From Crocodylus rhombifer (lineage: Eukaryota; Chordata; Crocodylia; Crocodylidae), in assembly GCA_038503035.1 (NCBI GenBank), contig JAVSML010000031.1, forward strand, positions 886,146 to 950,145: DNA of 64,000 nucleotides, in the 5' to 3' direction. Of the stretch, positions 44,887 through 55,739 are shown one piece after another (positions within the stretch are counted from its first letter, which is position 1; each line of letters begins with the position of its first letter). The position numbers and the translations under genes were made by a program. The notes under the pieces are model-generated. The model searched no databases and was not told the origin of the DNA. It saw only the letters and a program-made list of their open reading frames with translations.

Positions 44887-45979
44887 GGTCACTGAATGAA
44901 AAGGTAGCTACGTGAAATGTCCAGGAGCAAAAGTTTTAGACAAAAGAAAAAACATTTAAATTAGAATGGGCATAGTGAGAATATACTGTGAGGCTTTACA
45001 AAGGCTTAGTTCAGGGACTTTCTTCTCAAGCTAGAGAAGGAAAAACAGAATGTAGCCAAGTGTAAAAAAACCATTAAAAATGGATTTATGGAGGGATATT
45101 ATGGAGGGAGGTATTAAGTGTGCACAGCTTGTCCATTCTGGAGCTCAACATGAACACAGCAATCATCCTCAGAATAAAAAGAGACGGTTGTTCTCGGTGC
45201 TAAACACTCTTACGTGCCTCGCGCTCCTTTCATAATTGAAGGCAAGACAGATCCTCAGTGGAAGACACTATCATGCAGGCATTAATAATAGCATTGCCTG
45301 CTTTTCAACTTCCAAGCCTTTTGGAGACATTGGCTCACCCCCTGGGCATGGTCACCTGAGCGGGATTTCTTGGGAAAACCGTGGCTGCCCCAAGGAAAAG
45401 AAAACAAGTCGTGTGCACTGGGCACACCCCTGGAATCCGGGCACATCTGCCTCGGTCTGAGAAATTTTATTTTAGTTTCTAGTCCAGGGTTTTTTTCTTG
45501 CCTAGGCAAGGTTGTTTATTCCTGGGTCAACTGTTCATTAACGCTCAGTGTCTCTATTTTGGAGCATTAGAGGCATGCCCTCAGAGCACCCTGTGAGGTC
45601 CACACCATAGTTACTCTTATCGCGTGCCCTTTTTCCCCCTAAAAATCAGCCCTCCAAAATTGGGGTGTGTTTCTTAAGCAGGGATATTCTTTGCTGGAAC
45701 AGAGCATGGAGGAATAAAAGCATGGAGACGTTGTGCTGTAATAGCTGCCACTTTCCTCCCAGCCTGCAAGCTGCTGCGGGCGAGGCCCGGGATTAACCCT
45801 TTCACGGCCGCAGCCAAATTGGCAGAAACTTTTGCCTGAGCAGCCAAAAGCTGATGCTAATTTGGCAGTGGCCATGAAAAAGGTTAAAAGGCCAGTTATA
45901 TCTCTGGTGCAAATCTAATGCAGTCAGTGGAATTGTTCTAGGGATTAATTTGACTCATAGATCCTATGGTAAATATGGT
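44887..45979. other. Unique non-coding sequence
   Basis: No repeat or gene was recognised. Confidence 0.3.
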
Positions 45980-46066
45980 CAGCGTTCCCTCTAAGCTGCG
46001 CGGCATGCGCGGCTGCGCACAAGTATGCTCATGCTGTGCACACTGCATGGCTTAGAGGGAATGCTG
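45980..46066. mobile_element. 87-bp hAT MITE with perfect 8-bp target duplication
   Basis: The element starts CAGCGTTCCCTCTAAGC and its reverse-complemented end reads CAGCATTCCCTCTAAGC, a 17-base inverted repeat with one mismatch. The flanks AATATGGT (45972-45979) and AATATGGT (46067-46074) are identical, the exact 8-bp duplication of a hAT transposition. The 50-base interior is CpG-rich and codes for nothing. Confidence 0.93.
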
Positions 46067-47375
46067 AATATGGTATATTTTCTACCCAGCTATGGGGTAT
46101 TGGCATGTCATTAGTGAACCTCATCAGGTCATGGCAGGTCCCTTATCTGTGTGATGAGAATCCCTTGTGCAGTTATAACTTGCCATTATTTTCCATGCCA
46201 TTGATTGTCACCAACTCAAATCCTCAAAGTGAACATTTAACACTGGGGTTGTTTTTTTACCTTGGTAATAATTTGTCCTTCTGTTTGGTGAGTTGAGGAA
46301 TACTGGCTGTGCTTTGCCTTTTTATATGGTAGACAGCTCAGAAAAAGGTGACTGCTTTCAACTTCAGGACATCCTCTTCTTCTAACACACGTTAGCATCT
46401 CATATATCCTTTTGTTAATCCAGTGTTGGGGAGGGAGGTGACCTTACGGCTCAGAGGGCCATCAAATCAGAGGGGCTGCTTAGATAGATATTGGCTTTGA
46501 TTTAGACTTCCCCCGGTTTATTATTTCATTACTATTTATTGCTTCAAACCTCCTCAGAGAAGGGCTGGGTGAACATAGCTACCATCATCTTATCCTGGTC
46601 TTGCAGGTACTCTGCAGCACTGAACAACATCAGAAGAAATTCAGGATGGATCAAGTTGTCTCCATCTCAAAATGTGGGCACTCTGCTCGCCCATCCTGAG
46701 CAAGCCAACAGAGCGGGCATTTACATGCATGCATCGGGAATGAAATGAAGTACGGGAGAACATGGGTTACTCTTATCCAGGTGGTCCACAACCTGTTTCA
46801 TTCACAGTGCGTTGGGGGATAAAAGATGAACTACTCAGCTGTTGGCATGGCTTTTATTTCATAGGTCACTACTTCTCCGATCAGCTGGAGCACGTCAGGG
46901 GTCCTGCACATCTGATCAGAGAAGAGTTGACCTTTGAAATGAAAGGTGCAGCGGACAGCTTGAGCATCTCAGCAGTCCCACACACCTGTTTGTTCTGGCT
47001 ATATATTGACCTGTGGCTGCTTGATAAACCCTGATCTTTTATCTGTGTAGCATAACTTCTTGGACTTGCTTGGGTCTACTATGTATTCAGTGTCTGGAAG
47101 AGTTATCAGTGACCAAATGCGCACAGCCATCCTCAAATGCTGAAAGGATCAGATTGTTCTCAGAACATAGCAAATGTCTACTGTCTAAAGAAAGGGTTGC
47201 TAGTGCAGTGAATCAGTGCTCAAGTAGCCGTGAAATATTTGTGATTTCCTTTCTCATTAAGTTCACGTTTGAGATGATAGGTAAGCCGAAGCAGCATCAA
47301 ATACCTTAATACTCTGCGCAGGTTTCTTGATCGTGGAGGTACGAGGTGCAGAATTGTAGTGTATCACACACGAGC
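46067..47375. other. Unique non-coding sequence
   Basis: No repeat or gene was recognised beyond the target duplication at its left edge. Confidence 0.3.
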
Positions 47376-47435
47376 CATTTCAATGAACGTATCATTTTCT
47401 TTTTTCATTTCAATGAACGTATCATTGTCTTTGTT
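47376..47435 (+). repeat. Two tandem 30-bp units
   Basis: The unit starting CATTTCAATGAACGTATCAT is repeated at 47376-47405 and 47406-47435. The first 21 bases are identical and the remainder differs at two or three positions. It is not a known microsatellite type and looks like a local duplication. Confidence 0.88.
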
Positions 47436-48189
47436 GAAATAGTGAAGATTTAGCTAAACACTTGAGCACATTTCATTCACTTCAGTGCAGTGCAAAGGCG
47501 TGCTTAGATGTTTTGCTGAATCTGGTCCACCCTGCAGGGAACCTGCATGTTTGACTACAACTTCCCTTTCCAGTGTGGCTGGAATAATTGAAAAGCGCAT
47601 ACATATACAGTTTTCCTGGATATGATCTGTTTGGTTTAATGAGTAAGGGTCCAAACTGATGAGAACTAAATAGTGCTTCTTGAGAGAGGGTGTTTTTTCT
47701 CCTCCCCTAGAGTAGAAGAATAAAAATGAGATGATGATTGGAATGAGGTTCATGAAAGAAAAGTTATATTTATATGTTAGTGTTTTTCTTTTAGCTTTAG
47801 CCTGGAGATACATTTGTCAAAGCAACTCAGATTGCATCAAATGAGACCCATTTGCAGCTAATGTGAGCAGGATCCTATGTGTTCTGACAATTGGTGGTTG
47901 GTTTTTTTAATCAACTAAATTTCACAATATTTTTTTATTATGTACGTGAGATATGAGTGAGCCATATCCGTTTCCAATTATTCTATTTATTTTACATTTC
48001 TAAGGATTCTGGGAAAAAGCTTTTTTTTTTATTTTCCATTTAAAAATAAAATGACAGGCTACACAAAAAAGAGTATCACAGGCTACCCATTTTCACCTTT
48101 GCGGTATAATAATAATTAGCCAGCATCCTTTGCACATACATCACACAATGCATCTTCCAAATTCCTCACAGCCCTTTTCCCAGTGTGTG
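47436..48189. other. Unique AT-rich non-coding sequence
   Basis: A 119-codon minus-strand frame (47454-47813) has no recognisable domain. No repeat was identified. Confidence 0.3.
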
Positions 48190-48345
48190 GCATAATCCTA
48201 ATTTTACTGACTGGGGAAGGTGAACTATGTGGTTCAAATAAGCCCAAGATCACATAGAAATTCACTGTTAGTACCAGGAATAGGATCCGGCCCCATGATG
48301 CCCTATCTTACACTCAGTCTGCTGGATCATAACTGCCTCTCCCTA
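48190..48345 (+). mobile_element. MIR/tRNA-SINE-like fragment
   Basis: The order ATTTTACTGACTGGGGAAGG, AAGCCCAAGATCACATAGAA, TAGTACCAGGAATAGGATCC, then CTGGATCATAACTGCCTCTC parallels the MIR core and tail (TTTACAGATGGGGAA, GCCCAAGGTCACACAG, GGGAATAGAACCC). It is heavily diverged. Confidence 0.55.
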
Positions 48346-48369
48346 TAGCATCTCACCCCATTTCCACCC

Positions 48370-48604
48370 CGGGTTTTCTAGGTCTGGTACACTTAGCTAA
48401 GGAGAGATTTAATTGTGAGAACATCTCCCCTTTACTCGAGGTGGCAGGGGAGATCAGAATGATGCTTTTCTATTTAAAACCTGACCTCTCAAGATGGAGG
48501 TTGACACCTTCACGAAGAGGGTTATGTGATGTGGTTTTCTGTGATAGCACAAGACTGGACTTGACGACCCGGGAGGCCCTTCCTGTTGTATGTCCTGTGT
48601 TTCT
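48370..48604 (+). mobile_element. CR1 3' end fragment
   Basis: A diverged CR1 3' region: GACTGGACTTGACGACCCGG, GAGGCCCTTCCTGTTGTATG and the tail CCTGTGTTTCTG. It meets a second CR1 end in opposite orientation at about 48605. Confidence 0.65.
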
Positions 48605-48676
48605 GTTGAAGTTTCATAGTTGTTAGGGGCTGGATGGGAGCTTACAGATCATCGGGTCCAGGCCCCCTGCATGTGG
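48605..48676 (-). mobile_element. CR1 3' tail, opposite orientation
   Basis: GTTTCATAGTTGTTAGGGGC, TGGATGGGAGCTTACAGATC and GGTCCAGGCCCCCTGCATG are the minus-strand terminal 70 bases of another CR1. The two copies are tail to tail. Confidence 0.8.
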
Positions 48677-50015
48677 GTTCCTGTGCCATGGCTGTCATTG
48701 AGCACACGTGGGTGCCATGGCATCTGAGCACATGTGGACGGTTGGTAAAAGGGGGAAACACCAACATGCTGATGGGCATTCAGATCTGAAATGATGCAGG
48801 ACAGAGACCTCATCTCCTGCAGGCCTGTAAAGAGCTAACAGTGATGGGGTCAGTGACCTGCTCCTCCCTGCAAAATCTCCCATTAGAAATGGACAGAGCC
48901 ATCTACCCTCTTCCTCCAAAGTGCCGGGGTGTCCAGGCAAAGCAGAGGAATCCCTTGGCTATGCGTGCCCTTTCACGAGTCGATGATGAGACACTACAAG
49001 GACTTCCACTTTGGGAAAACATTGCTGCAAATCAAAGTGGCATCATGAAATGACATCTCGCGTACCCCTGAACTGCAGGGTGCGTTCCCCAAAGCGCCTC
49101 TTCGGCTTGTAGACACCCACTCACAGTGATGCAGCCGCTCTGTCCCAGGATCCTGGAAAAGCAGATTGAGTCCTCAGCCACCTGGTTCTTGGCACACTTG
49201 GCTGTTGAAAATGCGTACCTATCCAGGCCTTTTATTTGCAGAGTGGCTGTGTGGGTGAGGGTGGGATGGGGCGGGGCGGGGCGTGTAATGATGTGTTAAT
49301 ATTGCTGGGAAACAGGAGTGAAGAGTTAATCACATCACCACTGAAAGATTTTTATTCTTGGTGGCCCATCTCCCAAATCCCTTATTATTCATTCATGGAA
49401 GCATCACATTTAAAATGCAAATTCCTCCCCAGCCTCCTCCTCCCTCTCCTTGCCTTGCCTTTGAAGTATCCCTGGAGCACTTCAGGTGCCATCAGCCTCC
49501 AATCCACCGTAATCAGCAAGCTGGCCACATGATCACAATGCCCAGCTCCAGCGAGGTGAGCTCAGCCCCTCTTGGGAGAGCCAGCTTTCAGGGGCAGCTG
49601 CTTCAATGGGTTCAGCGCCTGCACACATCTGTGCAGCGTCTTGACTCTCGGAGGGGTCGGTGGAGGAGTGACGGGTAGTGCTGTCTGGCAGCAGTGCATG
49701 CTCGGAGCTGCCTCAAGGGCGATGATCCACAGAGAACTTGGGAGGATTATTTGAGGACCAGTAGATTGCAGTGTCCTCGGGACACCGGACCTCATTTTGG
49801 ACTGCATTTGTACAGCACAATGTAATGCAAATCTTACAGAACAGTGGAGGGAATAGAACTGAAATACATTAGCGAAGCAGAGGGGTTTGTGCCTATCATG
49901 TGAAGCTTCTTCAATAAGTAGGTGGTTGGGTGGGGGGTGTGTAGAGAGCACTACTTTTCAACCAATCTCTACTCCGGTTTCTCCTCCCACTATCCTGGCC
50001 CAACTTGGCATCTCA
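48677..50015. other. Unique non-coding sequence
   Basis: It includes a GGGGCGGGGCGGGGCG run at 49268-49283 (Sp1-like, but isolated). The 49300-49560 section is of mixed composition without repeats. No gene is called. Confidence 0.3.
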
Positions 50016-50669
50016 GGGCACGTGTAGATGAAACAGGGGCCCTAAATTGAAGCAGTGGGTTTTAAAAAACACTGCTTTAATTTAAGGCTGCTTAAACCCC
50101 CGTGTCGTGCACGCACCTTACCTGCCTCTCCTGGTGGGGAGGGGAGGGCAAGCTGCTGGTGGGCAGAGAGGTCCCTGGGGCGGTTGGGACTGGGGCTTCC
50201 CTCCCCACAGGTGGCATGCGCCTGCAGACACCTGACTCGGAGGGGGGGTCCCGGGGGGCACTGCAGCTGCAGAGGGAAGCACGGGGCCCCTGCACAGCAC
50301 AGGTGGGCAGGCAGGCTCTGGGGAGGAAGGGGGGGAATATTAGGCTCACCACTTTTCTTGGACAGAGCCTGCTTTCCCGGGCTGCTGCCAGGCTGCCTGC
50401 AGGGCTTCCTGGAGAGCCCCTGAGCTGCACGGAGCCCGTGCTTTGCTGTAAGAGCAGCAAACTAAAACTCCTCAAAGGAGTTTTAATTTGCTGCACCCCA
50501 AGTCATTTAAGGTGCGTTATGCCGCTGAATTTCCTACAGCAGCTGGAATTAATGTGCAATATATGCTGTCGAGGCATGCAAACACTGACACTATTAAAGC
50601 TGTGCAAAAGCATTTAGCCCACTTTAAAGTGTCATGCACACCTGCTTCTCGTTTTGTCTACACATGGCC
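50016..50669. mobile_element. Large Harbinger-like MITE, 654 bp, with GC-rich interior
   Basis: Ends are GGGCACGTGTAGATGAAACA and, reverse-complemented, GGCCATGTGTAGACAAAACG, flanked by TCA on both sides (50013-50015 and 50670-50672). Sub-terminal hairpins are visible: GAAGCAGTG with CACTGCTTTAA near 50048-50085, and AAACTAAAACTCC with GGAGTTTTAATTT near 50459-50491. The interior 50100-50450 is GC-rich and gives frames of 122-171 codons with no transposase motif. Confidence 0.72.
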
Positions 50670-50844
50670 TCAGTTCTTAAAGCACATCATATAAAAAAAA
50701 AACCCAGTGGTGCACCTAAGCTTAGTAGTCTGGTAGGTGAAAGCACACTAGCGTCCATAGCCAGTGGCATACAAGGGAGCAATGTGTATATCATCCTATG
50801 AAATATGAACTTTCATTTCTACCCAGGAGAGCTTTTACAATCTT

Positions 50845-50965
50845 TTCTCCTGTGCCTGAAGAAGGGTGCTTGTGTCCGACAGCTTATTATTATTTTTTTT
50901 TTTTTTTGCAAAAATCTAGTTGGTCTATTAAAAGATATCACCTCTCCCACAAGTTCTAATTCCTT
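50845..50965 (-). mobile_element. Foldback repeat copy, single arm
   Basis: GTGCCTGAAGAAGGGTGCTT, GTGTCCGACAGCTTATT, then TCTAGTTGGTCTATTAAAAG and ATATCACCTCTCCCACAAG are the antisense form of the body seen at 20897 and 54968. A poly(T) run replaces part of the middle. Confidence 0.8.
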
Positions 50966-51254
50966 ATATCATCAAGAGTGTGATTAGTATCACAGCCAGC
51001 CGCTTTTGAACCCCCAATCCAAATGACCAGGAAACCCCTTAGAGCTAAGTCCTCTGGGGACCGGCCTCTGGCACGAGTCTGAAAGGCGACTCAAACCCAC
51101 CCCTGTAATGAGGCACCATCTGTACTCTGCCATCACAGTCCTAAGGCACATGGTCTACAGCTGGACAACTGTGCACAAGGAGCAGGGAGAAGTGTCTAGC
51201 GCCACCCCTAGGTAGAATTTATTGCATCATGTTGACCGGCCCTGACCCAAAATA

Positions 51255-51420
51255 CCGGAGAGAGGTAGTCAGCCATGTTAGTCTGAAGTCAGGCAGGAGG
51301 CAGGGTAGAAATGCACCTTACAGACTATCTAAATAATATATATGAAGAGTGCAAGCCTTCATGGGCACAAAATCTAAACCTTATTTAGTTAGTCTACGAA
51401 AATTTTGGAACGGTTGACTA
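51255..51420. mobile_element. Foldback repeat copy with head and inverted end
   Basis: The head GGTAGTCAGCCATGTTAGTC and AGTCAGGCAGGAGGCAGGGT is followed by ACCTTACAGACTATCTAAAT and CCTTCATGGGCAC. The end, TTATTTAGTTAGTCTACG, is the reverse complement of the body (AGACTATCTAAATAA), so this copy also folds back. Confidence 0.72.
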
Positions 51421-52929
51421 GAACCCAGTCTTCCTCACAGCTCTGTCCGTGCATGTGAAAAGATATGATGGGGTGGAATAACCAGAGCGAAGATGACGTG
51501 GATGCTTAGAGGGACTTCACAGTCGCCTCCCCCCACAAATACCTTTGTGTTACCAAGCCGGTACTTCCCTCCAACGTCATTGATAGGAAGGCAAGGAGCA
51601 CTTTGAACTTTCTCCTCCTAAATTCCCTACGTGGTGTTTGGCTTTGTATGCTTCACTGCTTTCTGGGAGACCTGCTGGTGCTTCTGAGTGAGTGTGATTT
51701 GTGGTTTTATGAAATGGATTTTGGATTTAATTGTGTTGGGATTGTGGTGCTTGCCAACAGGAAACAAGAACAGTATTTTCAGGGCCCTCTTCAGCTAGTA
51801 TAATCTAAATAAATTCATGAATGCACAGAAACACATCTACATCTCTCCCTTTGCCCAGCAACATGTGTTGGCTCAAATAGCTAGGATTTGCTGTAATCCC
51901 TTTTTCCCCTTCAGTAACTATTTTAGAAGTCACTCTTCCTGCCTCCCTACAGACGTTCATGCATGCACACAGACCTACACACACACACACACACTTCTGC
52001 CACTTCCACTTGCTTTTAATTACTATAGTTGTTAGTTCTTCAAGTGCTGTTTCATGAACTTTCCAGAAACAGAAAGCACTGAGTGACTTAAAGAAAGGGG
52101 AATTTCTTCAGCATTTTGGGCATGAGAGTATCATGCCAACAGAGACACTGAATGAATGCATGCTTGCCTGATACATCTGTCGGAGTTGGAAATACTCTTA
52201 AATGCAGTTGTGAATTTTTAGTACACCAAGTAATGAATCACTAAATCAGGGCTATGAAACAAATAGGAATTTAGGGGTGGGAAATAAAACTTTTGAAGGA
52301 TTAAATCTTGAGCTGGAAGGAGTTGCACAAAGGGGCTTTCGTGTTTCTCTTAAATTCTCATATTTTAATAGACAGAAACATAATGGGGATCATGTCACTT
52401 ATCTCTTAAGTCACTTCTCAACCTGGTGTCTTACAGCTTATTGCTGAAGCATGCAGTTCCCACTAGATACTCATAACACAGAAAAGCCAAGATGCTCTTT
52501 CCCTTCTAAAGCATATGAGTGGCACTTATGGAGCTTTTAGGCATCCGGGTCATTAAGTGTTTCCTGGCCAAAATTTAACAAATGTTCTTTAACTCTGTGT
52601 GCACCTCCATCTAAGCCTACACAACTTGACTTTTCCTCCTGCCTATGCTCTGAAGAGATCCCATGTCGCCATCTAGGCATCTAACTGTGCTTATGACCTC
52701 CACTTATGCTCTGTTGTGATCCCATTCTGCCTGGGAATGTGCGTAAATTCTGCATAAATCCCCAAACTCTTAAGTGAAGGAAAACTATGTGTGAGAAGGA
52801 AAACTGTCTGACCAGAAGTTGATCTTATGAATCGAGCTCAGGCTTATGAAAGCTTATGCTGTACATTGCTGACTTAATTAGTCAGGAAAGCCTTCTGGTC
52901 GACTGTTTGAGATTGAGTGGCAGCGGTAC
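51421..52929. other. Mostly unique sequence with (AC)9
   Basis: An (AC)9 run lies at 51977-51994. At 52808-52900, TCTGACCAGAAG pairs with CTTCTGGTCGA around a CATGAAAGC-like body, probably another degraded foldback copy. No gene was recognised. Confidence 0.4.
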
Positions 52930-53070
52930 CCATCTTTTGCTCAATAGTTTATTGATTAAGACACTCATCCAAGAAACAGGAGAATTGCATTTTAGACGCG
53001 CCTCACCATGAGGGGAATTGAATCCACATCTTCTGCTACTCAGGATAGTCTTTTAACCATCAAGCCATGG
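52930..53070 (+). mobile_element. tRNA-related SINE-like fragment
   Basis: TTATTGATTAAGACACTCAT, GGGAATTGAATCCACATCTT and TCTTTTAACCATCAAGCCAT follow the same layout as 37855-37965: a GAATTGAATCC B-box-like element followed by a TAACCA..A.CCAT ending. Confidence 0.5.
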
Positions 53071-54967
53071 GGCAGGCAGTGCAAGACCTGCTGACACTGG
53101 GTGGAAGGAAGTGGAAGAGTCTTGGAAGAGGAAGGAGACCAAGGAAAGTGTGGGGGGTGATCTATGGCCCAGCGCTCTACTCTAAGGGCGGGAGTCTGGG
53201 TTGATGTTGTCGTCGGTGGTCCTCTCTTGGTTCACTTTATAATGAAATCAGTGTTGCTGTAGGCATGTCCTCCGAGTGAGCTAGAACCCACCAGGGCATC
53301 TCTTAGTTAGTCACGGCAAGCTGAATCCTAACATAATCAAAGTGCCTCCAGCAGCCCGCTGAGAAGATGGAAGAGGAGCGGGTGCACATGGATTAGGGCC
53401 AGCTTCTGTGGAATAAGGCCATCCCCAGGAGGCATGTATTTAAGGTTTCCTGCTGCCCCTTGCCAGAATGGGAGAGCTGTGTGCCTCTCTAGTGGAACGA
53501 ACTAAGCCTCTGGAAATGGGCCAAGCTGCTGATTGAGAGAGCAGGACATCTGGGCACCTTGAGGGAATAGGAGTAGGATCAGCTCTCCAAAAGCACGGCA
53601 GTTCAAGATGAGTCTTAGTCACCTGGGAGGCAAAATAGCACCTGGGGGAAGTTCTTCCATGCTTTCTGCATGGGCCGCAACACCTCTCCCCCTCCGCCCT
53701 TATTTCAATGCCATAAGTGTTAGTAAAAGACTAGTTGCTTCAGTACTGTCTCAGGGGCACTCTCACTAGAGGATTTGTTTGGCTTGATAGGTGCCAAGAA
53801 ATTAGGTTTCTTCCATATCCCTTGGGAAACTGCTACAGTCCTGTATCTCTCCCGGCTAGAATTTTTTTTTCCCCATTTAAGTTAATCTGTGTTTTTCTTT
53901 GTTTCATTCTATCCCATCAGGCATCGTTATCTCTGTAGGGACTACTTTAAACAGATTCTTTTTCTTCTTAGGATCCAATTCTGGCCTGTAGGCATTGGGC
54001 TCTGGATTCCAGTTGCCTCAGGATTTTGCCCCAGAAGCTCATAATTTCTAGGCAGGTGCTGCTGACAGTTATATTTCCCTTAAGGTTGGGTCAAAAAATA
54101 CAGGGTAGCATTTCTTTTTCCAGGTATTTCCTCAATCATTGTAGCCATGTGTGATTCTGTTAGCTGACTCATTTCAGATTTAGTGAGATCTGAGTGATGT
54201 TCAGGCTTTGCAGGACAGGGATGTGGCTTTGTACGTGTTTGCAGAGCAAGGAGCTTGATTGGAATACCTGGACATTACTATAATGCAAATATTTAAGAGA
54301 TTAACAATCTCTTTGCTGTTAAGATGCTCCAGACAGTCCATTTCATACTTTTATGCAATGCTTTCCATGCTGAAAGAACCTCACAAACTTCATCTAAAAC
54401 TTTATTTTCACCCAGCAGTTAAATGTATTCTGCTGAACAGAGAAAAGATGGCAGCTGTTTACAGTTTACAGCCGCACTGCACAATGAAAACTATAGAGGA
54501 GATCAAAATGAGCGGAAATAGGAGTACCTCGATTAGAATTTGGCTAGGAATCAGCATTGTGGGATCTTTAATGACTGCAGGTGGTCATGACAATAGGTTC
54601 ACATCTGCATAGCTTCAATTTCCTCAGCTAAACTGCACTCTTTCATATCATCCCACGGCAGGAGATCAATACTGAAATTGATGTGGGGAAGGGAAAGGAA
54701 GTACCGTCCTGCAGCTCATGAGTTGTGTTTGGCAGTGTCGTACTCTGTACTGATCAGACCACCTATAGCATTTGATAATCAGCCTACTCTTTGTAAGCAT
54801 TGCATCATTACTAATAAAAAAGACTCAGCAATTGGTACTTAGATAATAATAGCTGTGTCGGTTATGCAGAATAAAGCCCATCTTGTTGCCTCAGAGCAGG
54901 AGTGGGTTTGTAATGTTAACGGGAATGAAAACTCATTTTTGAAATAAAAGAATCCAAGATTCAAAGG
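53071..54967. other. 1.9 kb unique non-coding sequence
   Basis: A 117-codon frame at 54259-54612 has no recognisable domain. No repeat was identified. Confidence 0.3.
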
Positions 54968-55140
54968 GGTATAGGTTGTAGCTGTGTTGGTCTAAGGACA
55001 TAGGCAGGCAAGGGTCTTTGGGTGAATCTGCTATCCTTTATTAGACCAACTTACATAGTTGGAAAAAAATTTTAAGCAAGCTTTTGGGTTCAAAAACCCT
55101 TCATCAGGCTGAGGAAGTTTCAGCAGTTGGGGTGTGGCTC
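54968..55140 (+). mobile_element. Foldback repeat copy, most complete arm
   Basis: In order: GGTATAGGTTGTAGCTGTGT, GGTCTAAGGACATAGGCAGG, CAAGGGTCTTTGGGTGAATC, TTTATTAGACCAACTTACAT, AAGCAAGCTTTTGGGTTCAA and ACCCTTCATCAGGCTGAGGA. A TAGCTGTGTTGG motif resembles a tRNA A box and GGTTCAAAAACC a B box, but they are about 110 bases apart, too far for a standard tRNA promoter. I treat it as an unclassified reptilian repeat. Confidence 0.8.
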
Positions 55141-55248
55141 TTCCTGGATGGAATGGAAAGTAAAGAAGCCAGAGCCTGGGCTGGTCTGCATACAAGATAG
55201 GCAGTCAGGCACACCAGGAACCGATAAGATTAGTTGTTGTGACACAGA

Positions 55249-55711
55249 GGGCACATCTACACATTCATTAATGTGCTTTTGGTAATGCACATTAAATTTA
55301 GTACCTCCGGGAACTTTTACACGTGCTCTGGGGATGGGAGGAGCGACGCTTTAATTAGAGCGTCTCCAAGAGCTGCTCTAATTAAAGTGCTGCCACATCT
55401 CCTGTATCAGCATCCTGCCGCTTAAAAATAGTGGTGGGAGCGCTTAAACTAAAGCCCGTTCGACAAGCTGTAGTTCAAGTTCCCCGGCTGCCTTTTTTAA
55501 GCACAATGACACTGATATACAAGATGCAGACGGCTGTTGCTTCTGTGTGCTGCAATTCCAGCATGGCAGAGCAGCCTCCGCACTCGTCTATAGGCACTCT
55601 CCATTGTGAAGTACTAGAAAAAGGTGCGTTAGCAAAATAGCACATTTTTGGCAATGCTTTAATGCATTAAAATAGGCTAATGAGCATTAAAACGCATGTG
55701 TAGACCTGCCC
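55249..55711. mobile_element. Harbinger-like MITE, 463 bp, 3-bp target duplication
   Basis: Ends GGGCACATCTACACATTCAT and, reverse-complemented, GGGCAGGTCTACACATGCGT, with AGA on both sides (55246-55248 and 55712-55714). The outer 90 bases carry ATTAATG/CATTAA motifs shared with 61040-61171. The central part is different from the 260-bp family members. No transposase is present. Confidence 0.85.
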
Positions 55712-55739
55712 AGAGTGAGTCAGCTGAAACCAGGATGAT

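Noticed and set aside
49262..49288. GGGGCGGGGCGGGGCG run as a promoter (Sp1 cluster)
   Set aside because: It is isolated, with no CpG island, TATA or downstream coding exon nearby.
50092..50617. Frames of 122-171 codons around 50.1-50.6 kb
   Set aside because: They are contained in the GC-rich interior of a MITE and show no protein family features.
54968..55140. Foldback repeat interpreted as a tRNA-derived SINE
   Set aside because: A-box-like and B-box-like motifs are present, but about 110 bases apart, well beyond normal tRNA promoter spacing.
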